The translations under genes and the position numbers were made by a program. A DNA stretch of 64,000 nucleotides from CAZCFB01 sp964511535 (GTDB lineage Bacteria > Myxococcota_A > Polyangia > GCA-2747355 > CAZCFB01): positions 1-64,000 of the forward strand of contig CAZEFW010000023.1 of NCBI GenBank assembly GCA_964511535.1. The letters run 5' to 3'. The notes below the pieces were generated by a model. The model did not search any database, was not told the DNA's origin, and saw only the letters and a program-made list of their open reading frames with translations. Shown piece after piece: positions 51,693 to 60,532 of this stretch. Position 1 is the stretch's first letter. Each line of letters opens with the position of its first letter.

Positions 51693-52171
51693 TCGAACTT
51701 GCTGGCCACCGACAGGAAGGTCATCTTGTCCGTGGTCTCGCGCAGGCGGGTGCTCAGCAGGCGGACCATCTTCCAGAGGAACTCGTAAGCCAGGTCCCGG
51801 TCCACGAACAGCAGGTCCTCCAGCGCCTCCTTGGTCATGACGAACAGCCGGGCCTCCTCATGGGCCAGGGCGTCGGCGGAGCGCGGCGCGTCCTCGATGA
51901 GCGACATCTCGCCGAAGCTGTCCCCCTTGCGCATCACCGCCAGGGCCTCCTCCCCCATGCCGGGCACCATGCGGCTGACCCGCACGGCGCCCTGCAGCAC
52001 CATGTAGAACTTGGTGCCCCGGTCCCCCTCATGGAAGATGTGGTCGCCCCGCGCGAACTCCTCTTGCGAGCCGGTGCCGGCCAGGCGCTCCAGGCTGCGG
52101 CTGGAGAGTCCCTTGAACAGCGCCGCCTCGCCCAACATCGCCACACACTCCGCCATGTCCACGGTGCCCAT
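51689..52171 (-). CDS. Cyclic-nucleotide-binding domain protein
   Basis: A 160-residue single cNMP-binding domain with the motif GDSFGEMSLIEDAPRSADALA (FGExxL and RxA). A helical tail follows; no DNA-binding or kinase domain is present. I choose ATG at 52171 (GGAGGAG 5 bp upstream) over a TTG at 52186 that overlaps the binding site. Probably senses cAMP, cGMP or c-di-GMP and controls the coupled deacetylase or a partner protein. Confidence 0.82.
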   Translation of the reverse strand: MGTVDMAECVAMLGEAALFKGLSSRSLERLAGTGSQEEFARGDHIFHEGDRGTKFYMVLQGAVRVSRMVPGMGEEALAVMRKGDSFGEMSLIEDAPRSADALAHEEARLFVMTKEALEDLLFVDRDLAYEFLWKMVRLLSTRLRETTDKMTFLSVASKFE

Positions 52172-52189
52172 CTGTGCTCCTCCCAAAGG

Positions 52190-53140
52190 TTACGCCTCCT
52201 GATCTGCCAGGTAGCGCTCTGCGTCGATGGCGGCCTTGCACCCGGTGCCCGCGGCTGTCACGGCCTGACGGTACTCGTCGTCGGCCACGTCACCTGCGGC
52301 GAAGACGCCCTCGACGCTGGTGTGGGTGTGTCCGCCGTCGGTCAGCTTGATGTAGCCTACGTCGTCCAGCTCCAGCTGGCCCTCGAAGACGTCGGTGTTC
52401 GGGTGGTGCCCGATGGCGAGGAACAGGCCGTGGCACGGGATCTCCCGCGCCTCGTCGGTCTTGACGTTGCGCACCCGCACGCCGGTGACGCCGCCGCTGC
52501 TCACCTCGCCCAGCACCTCCTCCACCTCGGAGTCCCAGGCCACCTCGACCTTGTCGTTGTCGAGCAGCCGTTTCTGCATGATCTTGGAGGCGCGCAGCTC
52601 GTCGCGGCGGTGGATCAGGGTCACCTTGCTGGCGAAGCGCGTCAGGTAGGTGGCCTCCTCCATGGCGGTGTCACCGCCGCCCACCACGCACACCTCCTTG
52701 CCGCGGTAGAAGAACCCGTCACAGGTGGCGCAGGCGGACACGCCGTACCCCTTGAGCTTCTCCTCGCTCTCCAGGCCGAGGTACTTGGCCGAGGCGCCGG
52801 TGGAGACGATGAGCGCGTCGGCGGTGTAGAGGTCATCGCCGTCGACCCACAGCTTGAACGGGCGCTCGGACAGGTCCACCCTGGTCACGATCCCGGACAC
52901 GAGGTCGGTGCCGAACCGCTCGGCCTGCTTGCGGAACAGCTCCATCATCTCGGGCCCCTGGACGCCGTCCGGGAAGCCCGGGTAGTTCTCCACGTCGGTG
53001 GTGATGGTGAGCTGGCCGCCCGGCTGCAGGCCTGCGATGATCATGGGCTTGAGCTCTGCGCGGGCGGCATAGATGGCGGCGGTGTACCCGGCAGGGCCGG
53101 TACCGATGATGATCACTTCGGCGTGTTTTTTGATATCCAT
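52190..53140 (-). CDS. trxB: Thioredoxin reductase
   Basis: A 316-residue NADPH-dependent thioredoxin reductase. FAD motif GTGPAGYTA (13-21), redox Cys137 and Cys140 (CATC), NADPH motif GGGDTAMEEA. Full length and intact. It keeps thioredoxin reduced in the cytoplasm. Starts with GGAGG upstream. A small basic ORF (53162-53362) precedes it on the same strand. Confidence 0.95.
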   Translation of the reverse strand: MDIKKHAEVIIIGTGPAGYTAAIYAARAELKPMIIAGLQPGGQLTITTDVENYPGFPDGVQGPEMMELFRKQAERFGTDLVSGIVTRVDLSERPFKLWVDGDDLYTADALIVSTGASAKYLGLESEEKLKGYGVSACATCDGFFYRGKEVCVVGGGDTAMEEATYLTRFASKVTLIHRRDELRASKIMQKRLLDNDKVEVAWDSEVEEVLGEVSSGGVTGVRVRNVKTDEAREIPCHGLFLAIGHHPNTDVFEGQLELDDVGYIKLTDGGHTHTSVEGVFAAGDVADDEYRQAVTAAGTGCKAAIDAERYLADQEA

Positions 53141-53161
53141 TGTCTCCCTCCTGGCGTCGGT

Positions 53162-53362
53162 TCAGCGTGCGCTCACGCGGCGTATCCCCCACCAGATCAG
53201 ATGCACCAGGCGGCCGAAGGTTGCGCCCGCCGCCGGTCCGGGGTTGCCCTGGGGCCGGGCCTCGCCGCGGCTGCGGGAGGGGGGAGGCCCGCCGTAGGGG
53301 CCGTGGGGCAGGTCGGCCAGCGAGGGACGTTGCCCCCGTCGGGGCGTTTCAGGTGACGCCAT
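53162..53362 (-). CDS. Possible small basic protein
   Basis: A 66-residue reading frame (MASPETPRRGQRPSLAD...), Arg/Pro/Gly-rich, ending LVHLIWWGIRRVSAR. No ribosome binding site is visible and composition is low-complexity. It is 21 bp upstream of trxB on the same strand. Could be real or chance; no function assigned. Confidence 0.3.
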   Translation of the reverse strand: MASPETPRRGQRPSLADLPHGPYGGPPPSRSRGEARPQGNPGPAAGATFGRLVHLIWWGIRRVSAR

Positions 53363-53378
53363 GGCGGGCAGTTTACGA

Positions 53379-53424
53379 TAGTCGACCGTCCATAGTCGAC
53401 AGTCGACAGTCGACAGTCGACAGT
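53379..53424. repeat. GTCGACA heptad run between trxB and RidA
   Basis: TAGTCGA, CCGTCCA, TAGTCGA and three or more CAGTCGA heptads. GTCGAC is self-complementary, so one arm can form a hairpin on itself. It lies between two divergent genes, 54 bp before RidA. Confidence 0.8.
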
Positions 53425-53477
53425 TCATTGTGAGGATAACTAGAATCCGGTGGACGTATCAGCATGTGGAGATGCAG

Positions 53478-53867
53478 ATGGCTCAACGAGAAGTGATCGC
53501 GACAGACGCGGCGCCTGGCGCCATTGGACCCTACTCTCAGGCCATTCGGGCCGGCGGCGTGCTGTACTGCTCGGGGCAGATCGCGCTGGACCCGCAGACC
53601 ATGGAGGTGGTGGGAGGAGATATCGCCGCCGAGACCCACCGGGTGATGAAGAACCTGGGGGCCGTGCTCGAGGCAGGCGGGAGCTCCTTCGGGCAGGTGG
53701 TCAAGACGACCATCCTGCTGACGGACCTGGGCGACTTCGGCGCTGTCAACGAGGTGTACGGAAGCTACTTCCCGGAGGCCCCGCCGGCGCGGGCGTGCTA
53801 CCAGGTCTCCGCGCTACCCAAGGGGGTGCGGGTGGAGATAGAAGCGATGGCCCTGGTGGAGGGTTGA
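53478..53867 (+). CDS. ridA: RidA family enamine/imine deaminase
   Basis: A 129-residue RidA (YjgF/YER057c) protein that clears 2-aminoacrylate and related imines. Signature residues: GPYSQA, the conserved Arg in PARACYQV and Glu in EIEAMA. Trimeric. The ATG at 53478 has GGAG 6 bp upstream; ATG at 53472 is a close alternative. Full length. Confidence 0.92.
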   Translation: MAQREVIATDAAPGAIGPYSQAIRAGGVLYCSGQIALDPQTMEVVGGDIAAETHRVMKNLGAVLEAGGSSFGQVVKTTILLTDLGDFGAVNEVYGSYFPEAPPARACYQVSALPKGVRVEIEAMALVEG

Positions 53868-53873
53868 TGGGGG

Positions 53874-54347
53874 TCAGTCGGAGTGGCGTTTCCCGCCGAA
53901 CTGGACCACCAGCTCGTCGTCGTACATGTCCGAGAAGTGGCCCACGCGCAGGATCATCTCGCGGACCTCGGACTGGTTCAGGTCCTTGGTGGAGCGATCG
54001 GAGATCATGGCGGCGGTGTCGCCCTTGATGCCGAACGCGGCGCCGGACAGGAGCTCGGCGTTGAGCTCCAGCATGCGTCGGAAAAGGCTGAGCTGGTTCG
54101 GTTGGGATTTGGGCAGCTTGAGCACCGGCGAGACCACCTGGATCGAGCCGGATTCGCCCTTCTCATCGGATGGGAGGATGAAGATGAAGACCTCGGCAGA
54201 GCCCTTCATCACGCCCCACGCGTGGCCGTCGCCCTGGTTGTCCAGGCGGCTCTCGTCAGGCTTCAGGCCAAGCTCACGGATCACCGCCTCGACCATCTGG
54301 CAGGCGGCGTTGAGCTCCTTTTTGGCCTTGTTCCCGAAGAAACCCAC
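53874..54347 (-). CDS. YbjN/CesT-like small protein
   Basis: A 157-residue protein with the alpha/beta pattern of YbjN or type III chaperone-like (CesT) folds (FIFILPSDEKGESGSIQVVSPVLKLP). No signal peptide. Function unknown; YbjN proteins modulate stress or exopolysaccharide in enterics, but the resemblance is weak. Ends 7 bp from the ridA stop (convergent) and lies 16 bp downstream of rpmB. Confidence 0.65.
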   Translation of the reverse strand: MGFFGNKAKKELNAACQMVEAVIRELGLKPDESRLDNQGDGHAWGVMKGSAEVFIFILPSDEKGESGSIQVVSPVLKLPKSQPNQLSLFRRMLELNAELLSGAAFGIKGDTAAMISDRSTKDLNQSEVREMILRVGHFSDMYDDELVVQFGGKRHSD

Positions 54348-54363
54348 GTGGCGGAGCTCGCCC

Positions 54364-54552
54364 CTATCCCTTGACGATCTTGCCGCTGCGGAGGCAGCGG
54401 GTGCAGATGCGCATGCGCACCTTGCGGCCGTTGACCAGGGCCCTGACCCGGCGGAGGTTCGGTTTCTGAACCCGCTTGGACTTGATGTTGGAGTGGCTCA
54501 CGTTATTGGCCACTCTCGGCCCTTTGCCACAGATTTCGCACTTGTAAGCCAT
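54364..54552 (-). CDS. rpmB: Ribosomal protein L28 (zinc form)
   Basis: A 62-residue L28 of the large subunit. It keeps two CxxC pairs (CEIC and CTRC), so it is the Zn-binding (C+) form. A possible -10 box TATCAT on the minus strand at 54573-54578 lies about 20 bases before the ATG. The zinc form is often replaced by a C- paralogue under zinc limitation. Confidence 0.95.
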   Translation of the reverse strand: MAYKCEICGKGPRVANNVSHSNIKSKRVQKPNLRRVRALVNGRKVRMRICTRCLRSGKIVKG

Positions 54553-54635
54553 TTTCTTATCCCGTGGTGGTGATGATACAGGTCCGTCTTCGGAGGTGGA
54601 TAGCTATCATATGGCCCCGGGGAGGGCAAGGGTTT

Positions 54636-57188
54636 TTGCGCCTCGCCCTGCCGGCCCTTGCCGTCCTGGTGGGCCTGACTGGCTGCTCCTCTGGATCCGC
54701 CCCGGTTCGGGCTCGTGACGCCGGATCCAGGCATGTCCCGGCGGATGGCGCGTTCACCGGCAGCGCGCCGCCCGCCTGGCTGCGCACGGCCTCCTTGACC
54801 GGGCGCCTGGCCACCCGGAGCGGCGAGGCCCTGGCGGGCGGGACCGTCACCCTGGAGATGGTCGCCGGCCAGGCCTCGGCCCGCACCGCCGAGGCCAGCT
54901 CCCAAAAGGGGGGGACCTTCAGCTTTCAGGGGCTGCTGCCTGGCGCTTACCGCCTCACCTGCGCTCACCCGGGCAGGGCCGCGCGGCGGCGGGTGATCTG
55001 GCTGGATCCCGGGGGCCGCCGGCTGCCACCGGTGCTGCTGGAGCCGTCTGCCGTGGTGGCGGGCCGGGTGGTCAACGCGGCGGGCAAGCCTGTGGCCGGG
55101 GCGAAGATCCGCGCCCGGCCGCGCCGCGGACCCGCCGCGCCGGGGCTCGAGGTGGTCTCGGGCGAGGACGGCGCCTTCCGCCTGGACAGCCTCTGGCCCG
55201 GTCGGTTCCGGCTGGAGGCCACCGCGCCGGGACACGCGCCCTCGGTTATCTCGGCTGTCACCGCGCCTGCCCGGGATCTGAAGCTGGTGATGACGCGGCT
55301 GTTCGAGCTGAGGGGCGTGATCAGCCCGGTGCCGCCCGGGGGCGGCAAGGTGTCGGTGCACCTGGCGGGGAGCGGCATCTGGCCCCAGCGGCGCGCCACG
55401 CCCGACAGCAAGGGGGCCTTCACGTTCCCCGCGGTGCCGGCCGGCATCTACGACCTGATGGCCAGCACCGAGCAGGCGCCCTGGATGGCCTCGCCGCCGC
55501 TGACCGGGCTACAGCTGGGGCCGGCGCCGCCAGACCCGGTGGTGCTGGAGATGGGCCAGGCCCAGGCGGTCAGCGGCGTGGTGATGTACGAGGACCGGCC
55601 GGTGCCCGGCGCGGTGGTGGTGCTCGGCGCCGAGACCCTCTCGGTGCTCAGGGCGCGGGTGCAGACCGACGAGCGCGGGCGCTTCTCCATGCCGGCGCTG
55701 CCCCACGGCGAGTACCACCTGGGGGTCTGGGCCAAGGGGTTCTTGCCGATCCCCGAGCAGCCCCTCACCCTGCCGGCCACCCTGCCGCTCAAGCTGCCCC
55801 TGACGCGGGGCGGGACGGTGAGCGGCAAGGTGCTGGACTCGGCCGGGCGCGGCATGGCCGGGGCGGCCATCTGGGTGGTGTACAGGCGGCCGGAGCTGAA
55901 GCCCGGATCCAAGCTGCCCGCCGGCGGGCCCACGGGCGAGCTGGGCGTCATGACCGGCCCGGTGCCGCCCATCCCGCCGCCCGGGACCTGGGCCGGCCGG
56001 GAAGGCGCGGACGAGGCGTTCAACTCGCGCTCCAGCGATGTCTCCGGCGAGGAGGGCACCTTCAAGGTCGCCGGGCTGTGGCCGGGCCGGCTGCGGATCA
56101 TCGCGGACAAGCGCGGCCACATGCAGGTGCGCAGCCCGTGGATCACCCTGGAGGCGGAGGGCGCCGCCGAGCTGGCTCCTCTGGTATTGCAGCGCGCCAG
56201 CGCCCTGGTGGGCAGGGTGCTGGATCGCCGGGGCATGCCGCTGCGGGCGGCGCGCATCCTGGCCACGGCCAGGGACGGGGCGCGGCACCTGGCGCACAGC
56301 GACTTGCAGGGCAACTACCGCATCGACGGCCTGGCCGGGCGGATCACGGTGGACCTGACCCGCGTGGGATTCCTGCCAGCCAGCCACACCGTGCAGATGG
56401 GGGAGGATGGCGCCCGACCGCGGGTGCGGCTCGACGTGGTGATGATGGAGGCGCGCGGCACGGTGACCGGCTTCGTGCTCGATCAGCGCCGGCTGCCCGT
56501 GGCAGGGGTCATGGTGGAGGCCCGGCGGCGCAAGCACGCCGTCTCCGGTGAGACCGGGCGCTCGGGGCGGTTTTCCCTCGACGGGGTGGGGCAAGGTGCG
56601 CTGACGTTGCGGGCGCTCCGGGAGGGGTACCTGCCCCTGGTACGCCAGGGGGTCAAGGCGGGCCAGCAGGTGGAGCTGCGCCTGCAGCCAGCCGCGGCGC
56701 TCACCGGCCAGGTCCGCGACGCCCGAAACGGCGGCGCGGTGAGCGGCTACCAGCTGGTGGAGCCGACGGGGGACGCGGTGCGGCTGCGCAGGCTCTCGCG
56801 CGGGCGGTTTCGCGTCAGCGGGCTGGCGCCGGGCAAGGTGACGCTCGCGGTGACCGCGGCGGGGTACGCCCGGGGCCAGCGGGTGGTGACCCTGCCCGCG
56901 GCGTGGCGCCCGGGTGCGGTGAGCAAGCGGGGCGTGAACATCGAGCTTCAGCGCGCCGGCACCATCCGCGGCAGGGTCATCGACGCCCGCCGGCGCTGGG
57001 TCCGGGGCGCGGAGGTCTCGGCTGGCGGCGTGCTGGGCAAGACCAACAGCAAGGGCTACTTCAAGCTGTCAGGCGTGCCCGAGGGGAGCCAGGTGGTGAA
57101 GGTCACCGCCGGGAAGAAGACCGTCACGACGGATCCGCAGGTGGTGCGCTACGGCGAGGTGAGGTGGGTGAGGGTGGAGGTGCGGTAA
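54636..57188 (+). CDS. Large lipoprotein with repeated carboxypeptidase-regulatory (Ig-like) domains
   Basis: About 850 residues (874 if translation begins at 54564). I favour TTG at 54636, with GGAGGG 9 bp upstream, because the rpmB -10 box lies in the upstream part. A lipoprotein signal ends LVGLTGC. The rest is eight or nine repeats of the carboxypeptidase regulatory-like fold (GKVLDSAGRGMAGAAI, GRVLDRRGMPLRAARI, GFVLDQRRLPVAGVMV, GRVIDARRRWVRGAEV types). Such repeats build rigid surface scaffolds or adhesins. No catalytic domain. Convergent with pilC across an octad element. Confidence 0.85.
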   Translation: MRLALPALAVLVGLTGCSSGSAPVRARDAGSRHVPADGAFTGSAPPAWLRTASLTGRLATRSGEALAGGTVTLEMVAGQASARTAEASSQKGGTFSFQGLLPGAYRLTCAHPGRAARRRVIWLDPGGRRLPPVLLEPSAVVAGRVVNAAGKPVAGAKIRARPRRGPAAPGLEVVSGEDGAFRLDSLWPGRFRLEATAPGHAPSVISAVTAPARDLKLVMTRLFELRGVISPVPPGGGKVSVHLAGSGIWPQRRATPDSKGAFTFPAVPAGIYDLMASTEQAPWMASPPLTGLQLGPAPPDPVVLEMGQAQAVSGVVMYEDRPVPGAVVVLGAETLSVLRARVQTDERGRFSMPALPHGEYHLGVWAKGFLPIPEQPLTLPATLPLKLPLTRGGTVSGKVLDSAGRGMAGAAIWVVYRRPELKPGSKLPAGGPTGELGVMTGPVPPIPPPGTWAGREGADEAFNSRSSDVSGEEGTFKVAGLWPGRLRIIADKRGHMQVRSPWITLEAEGAAELAPLVLQRASALVGRVLDRRGMPLRAARILATARDGARHLAHSDLQGNYRIDGLAGRITVDLTRVGFLPASHTVQMGEDGARPRVRLDVVMMEARGTVTGFVLDQRRLPVAGVMVEARRRKHAVSGETGRSGRFSLDGVGQGALTLRALREGYLPLVRQGVKAGQQVELRLQPAAALTGQVRDARNGGAVSGYQLVEPTGDAVRLRRLSRGRFRVSGLAPGKVTLAVTAAGYARGQRVVTLPAAWRPGAVSKRGVNIELQRAGTIRGRVIDARRRWVRGAEVSAGGVLGKTNSKGYFKLSGVPEGSQVVKVTAGKKTVTTDPQVVRYGEVRWVRVEVR

Positions 57189-57195
57189 GGCCGGC

Positions 57196-57263
57196 AATCC
57201 GTTCTGGCATTCCGGCGTTCTGGCATTCTGGCACTCTGGCATTGCAGCGGCCAGCGGCCGCTG

Positions 57264-57264
<1 letters not shown>
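57196..57264. repeat. Octad element (TTCTGGCA type) with GC palindrome at the pilC stop
   Basis: Octads TTCTGGCA, TTCCGGCG, CTCTGGCA (57196-57243), then a 9-bp-stem palindrome (57244-57264: GCAGCGGCC, loop AGC, GGCCGCTGC) that overlaps the first base of the pilC stop codon. A 26-bp piece (57204-57229) is the exact inverted copy of 15719-15744, 41 kb away. Confidence 0.85.
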
Positions 57265-58472
<1,208 letters not shown>

Positions 58473-58493
58473 GTTTCCTCTTGGGTCTCCTCG

Positions 58494-59450
58494 CTACTTC
58501 AGATTCTCAGGATAAACCCTTTCCTCTATTCGGTCCATTAACAGACCACTGATGTTGATGCCATAAGCTGAGTCCAGCTCCCGAACGCAGGTCGGGCTGG
58601 TGACATTCACCTCTGTGAGGTAATCGCCAATGATATCGAGCCCGACGAAGAGCAGCCCTTCAGCCTTCAGCGCGGGCGCCAGCTGCTGGCAGATCCAGCG
58701 CTCGCGATCCCCGAGCTCCATGGGCACCCCCTTGCCCCCGGCGGCCAGGTTGCCACGGGACTCCCCGGCGAGCGGGACCCGGGCCAGCATGTAGGGCACC
58801 GGCTCGCCGTCCACCACCAGCACGCGCTTGTCGCCCTGGTCGATCTCGGGCAGGAACCGCTGGGCCATGGCGTACCGCGTGCCGTTGTCGGTGAGGGTCT
58901 CCATGGCCACGTTGGTGTTCGGGTCCCCCCGCGCGATGCGAAAGATGCCCACGCCCCCCATGCCGTCCAGCGGCTTGAGGATCACCTCGCCCTGCTCCTC
59001 GAGGAACGCCCGCATCTCGGAGGCGCGGCGGGTCACCAGGGTGGGCGGGGTGCACTGGGGGAAGCGCGCGGTGTAGAGCTTCTCGTTGGCGTCCCGCAGG
59101 GCGCCTGTGCGGTTGACCACCAGGGTCCCTTGCTGCTCCGCCAGGGCCAGGATGTGGGTGGAGAACACATACTGCATGTCGAAGGGCGGGTCCTTGCGCA
59201 TCAGGATGGCATCGAACCAGGTCAGCTCCCGCTCCTCGGGTTCGCCAAGCTCGAACCAGCGCTCCGTGTCGTCCCACACCTCGAGCGGGCGCATGGTGGC
59301 CTCGGGCCGGCCGTCCCTCACGCGCAGGTCCGCCTGCTCCATGTAGCGCAGCTCGTAGCCGCGCGCCTGGGCCTCCAGCAGCATGGCGAAGGTGGTGTCC
59401 TTGTAGGTCTTGATGGTGGCGATGGGGTCCATCACCATGCCGAGCTTCAT
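58494..59450 (-). CDS. gshB: Glutathione synthetase
   Basis: A 318-residue ATP-grasp enzyme joining gamma-glutamylcysteine and glycine. Motifs: MVMDPI at the start, RKDPPFD(MQ)Y, VILKPLDGMGGVGIFR, and the C-terminal GLDIIGDYLTEVNVTSPTCVRE. GAGGAG precedes the ATG at 59450; longer readings are antisense to the proline dehydrogenase. A weak box pair TTGGAT/TATCCT at 59514-59541 on the minus strand may be its promoter. It lies 21 bp upstream of pilC. Confidence 0.95.
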   Translation of the reverse strand: MKLGMVMDPIATIKTYKDTTFAMLLEAQARGYELRYMEQADLRVRDGRPEATMRPLEVWDDTERWFELGEPEERELTWFDAILMRKDPPFDMQYVFSTHILALAEQQGTLVVNRTGALRDANEKLYTARFPQCTPPTLVTRRASEMRAFLEEQGEVILKPLDGMGGVGIFRIARGDPNTNVAMETLTDNGTRYAMAQRFLPEIDQGDKRVLVVDGEPVPYMLARVPLAGESRGNLAAGGKGVPMELGDRERWICQQLAPALKAEGLLFVGLDIIGDYLTEVNVTSPTCVRELDSAYGINISGLLMDRIEERVYPENLK

Positions 59451-59567
59451 GGCCAGGCTCCTCGTCAGCTTGATATCCCCCCCAGTGGGGCCATATTTAT
59501 CTTCGGAGAATAGAGGATAGCCGTTCGGCACCGGCATCCAAACCCTTTTGCACCCGGTCCGCCTTTC

Positions 59568-60473
59568 ATGAACCTGTTCGACGCCCTGGTCCGCCTGAGT
59601 CTGCCCCTGGTTCCGCGCTTCATCGTCAAGCGTGTGGCCGCGCCGTATGTGGCGGGTGAGACCCTGGAGCAGGCGGTGCAGGTGGTGCGCGCGCTGAACG
59701 ACGAGGGGGCCATGGCCACGGTGGACTACCTGGGCGAGGCGGTCACCGAGCCCTCCCGGGTGGACGCCGCGGTGCAGGAGTACCTGCGCCTGCTGGACGC
59801 CATCGCCCGGCATGACCTGCGCAGCAACGTCTCGCTCAAGCCCACCATGATGGGGCTCGGGCTGGACGAGGGGCTGTTCAGCCGCAGCGTCCAGGCAGTG
59901 ACGGACCGGGCGCGCGAGCTGGGAAACTTCGTCCGCATGGACATGGAAGATCACCCCACGGTCGCGGCCACGCTGGGGCTGTACCGCGAGCTGCGCAAGG
60001 AGGCGAGCAACGTCGGGGTGGTGCTGCAGAGCATGCTGCGGCGGACCCTGTCCGACGCCGCGGGGCTGCTGGAGCTGCGGCCCAACGTGCGGCTGGTCAA
60101 GGGGATCTACCGCGAACCGCGCCAGGTGGCGTGGCAGGACCCGCACACCATTCGCGAGAGCTTCGTGCACCTGCTGGAGGTGCTGCTGCGCGGCGGCGCC
60201 TACGTGGGCATCGCCACCCACGACGAGCACCTGGTGTGGGCCGCGCAGGCCGTGATCCACAAGCTGGGGGTGGGGCGGGACCGCTACGAGTTCCAGATGC
60301 TGCTCGGGGTGGAGCCGACCCTCCGGCGGGTCCTGCTCTCGGAGGGGCACCCGCTGCGGGTCTATGTACCGTACGGCCAGGACTGGTACGCCTATTCGGT
60401 GAGGCGGCTGCGCGAGAACCCGTCGGTGGCCTGGCATGTGCTGCGGGCGCTGCTGCGAGGGGAGCGAGGCTGA
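59568..60473 (+). CDS. Proline dehydrogenase
   Basis: A 301-residue FAD-dependent proline dehydrogenase (monofunctional, PutA barrel). Motifs: SLKPTMMGLG, FVRMDMEDH, VRLVKGIYREP, YVGIATHDEHLV and VPYGQDWYAYSVRRLRENP (substrate Arg pair). It oxidises proline to P5C. No P5C dehydrogenase is adjacent. Divergent from gshB. Confidence 0.93.
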   Translation: MNLFDALVRLSLPLVPRFIVKRVAAPYVAGETLEQAVQVVRALNDEGAMATVDYLGEAVTEPSRVDAAVQEYLRLLDAIARHDLRSNVSLKPTMMGLGLDEGLFSRSVQAVTDRARELGNFVRMDMEDHPTVAATLGLYRELRKEASNVGVVLQSMLRRTLSDAAGLLELRPNVRLVKGIYREPRQVAWQDPHTIRESFVHLLEVLLRGGAYVGIATHDEHLVWAAQAVIHKLGVGRDRYEFQMLLGVEPTLRRVLLSEGHPLRVYVPYGQDWYAYSVRRLRENPSVAWHVLRALLRGERG

Positions 60474-60532
60474 TTTTTCGCGCCCCGCGGGTGGAATGCT
60501 AGGCTTGCTGGGCGACGAGCACGAGAGGTTTC

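Larger units (their letters stand above)
53141..53477. other. Intergenic region upstream of RidA and trxB
   Basis: 337 bp. It holds a possible small ORF (53162-53362) on the minus strand, and the GTCGACA heptads. A plus-strand promoter for RidA is not clear. Confidence 0.4.
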
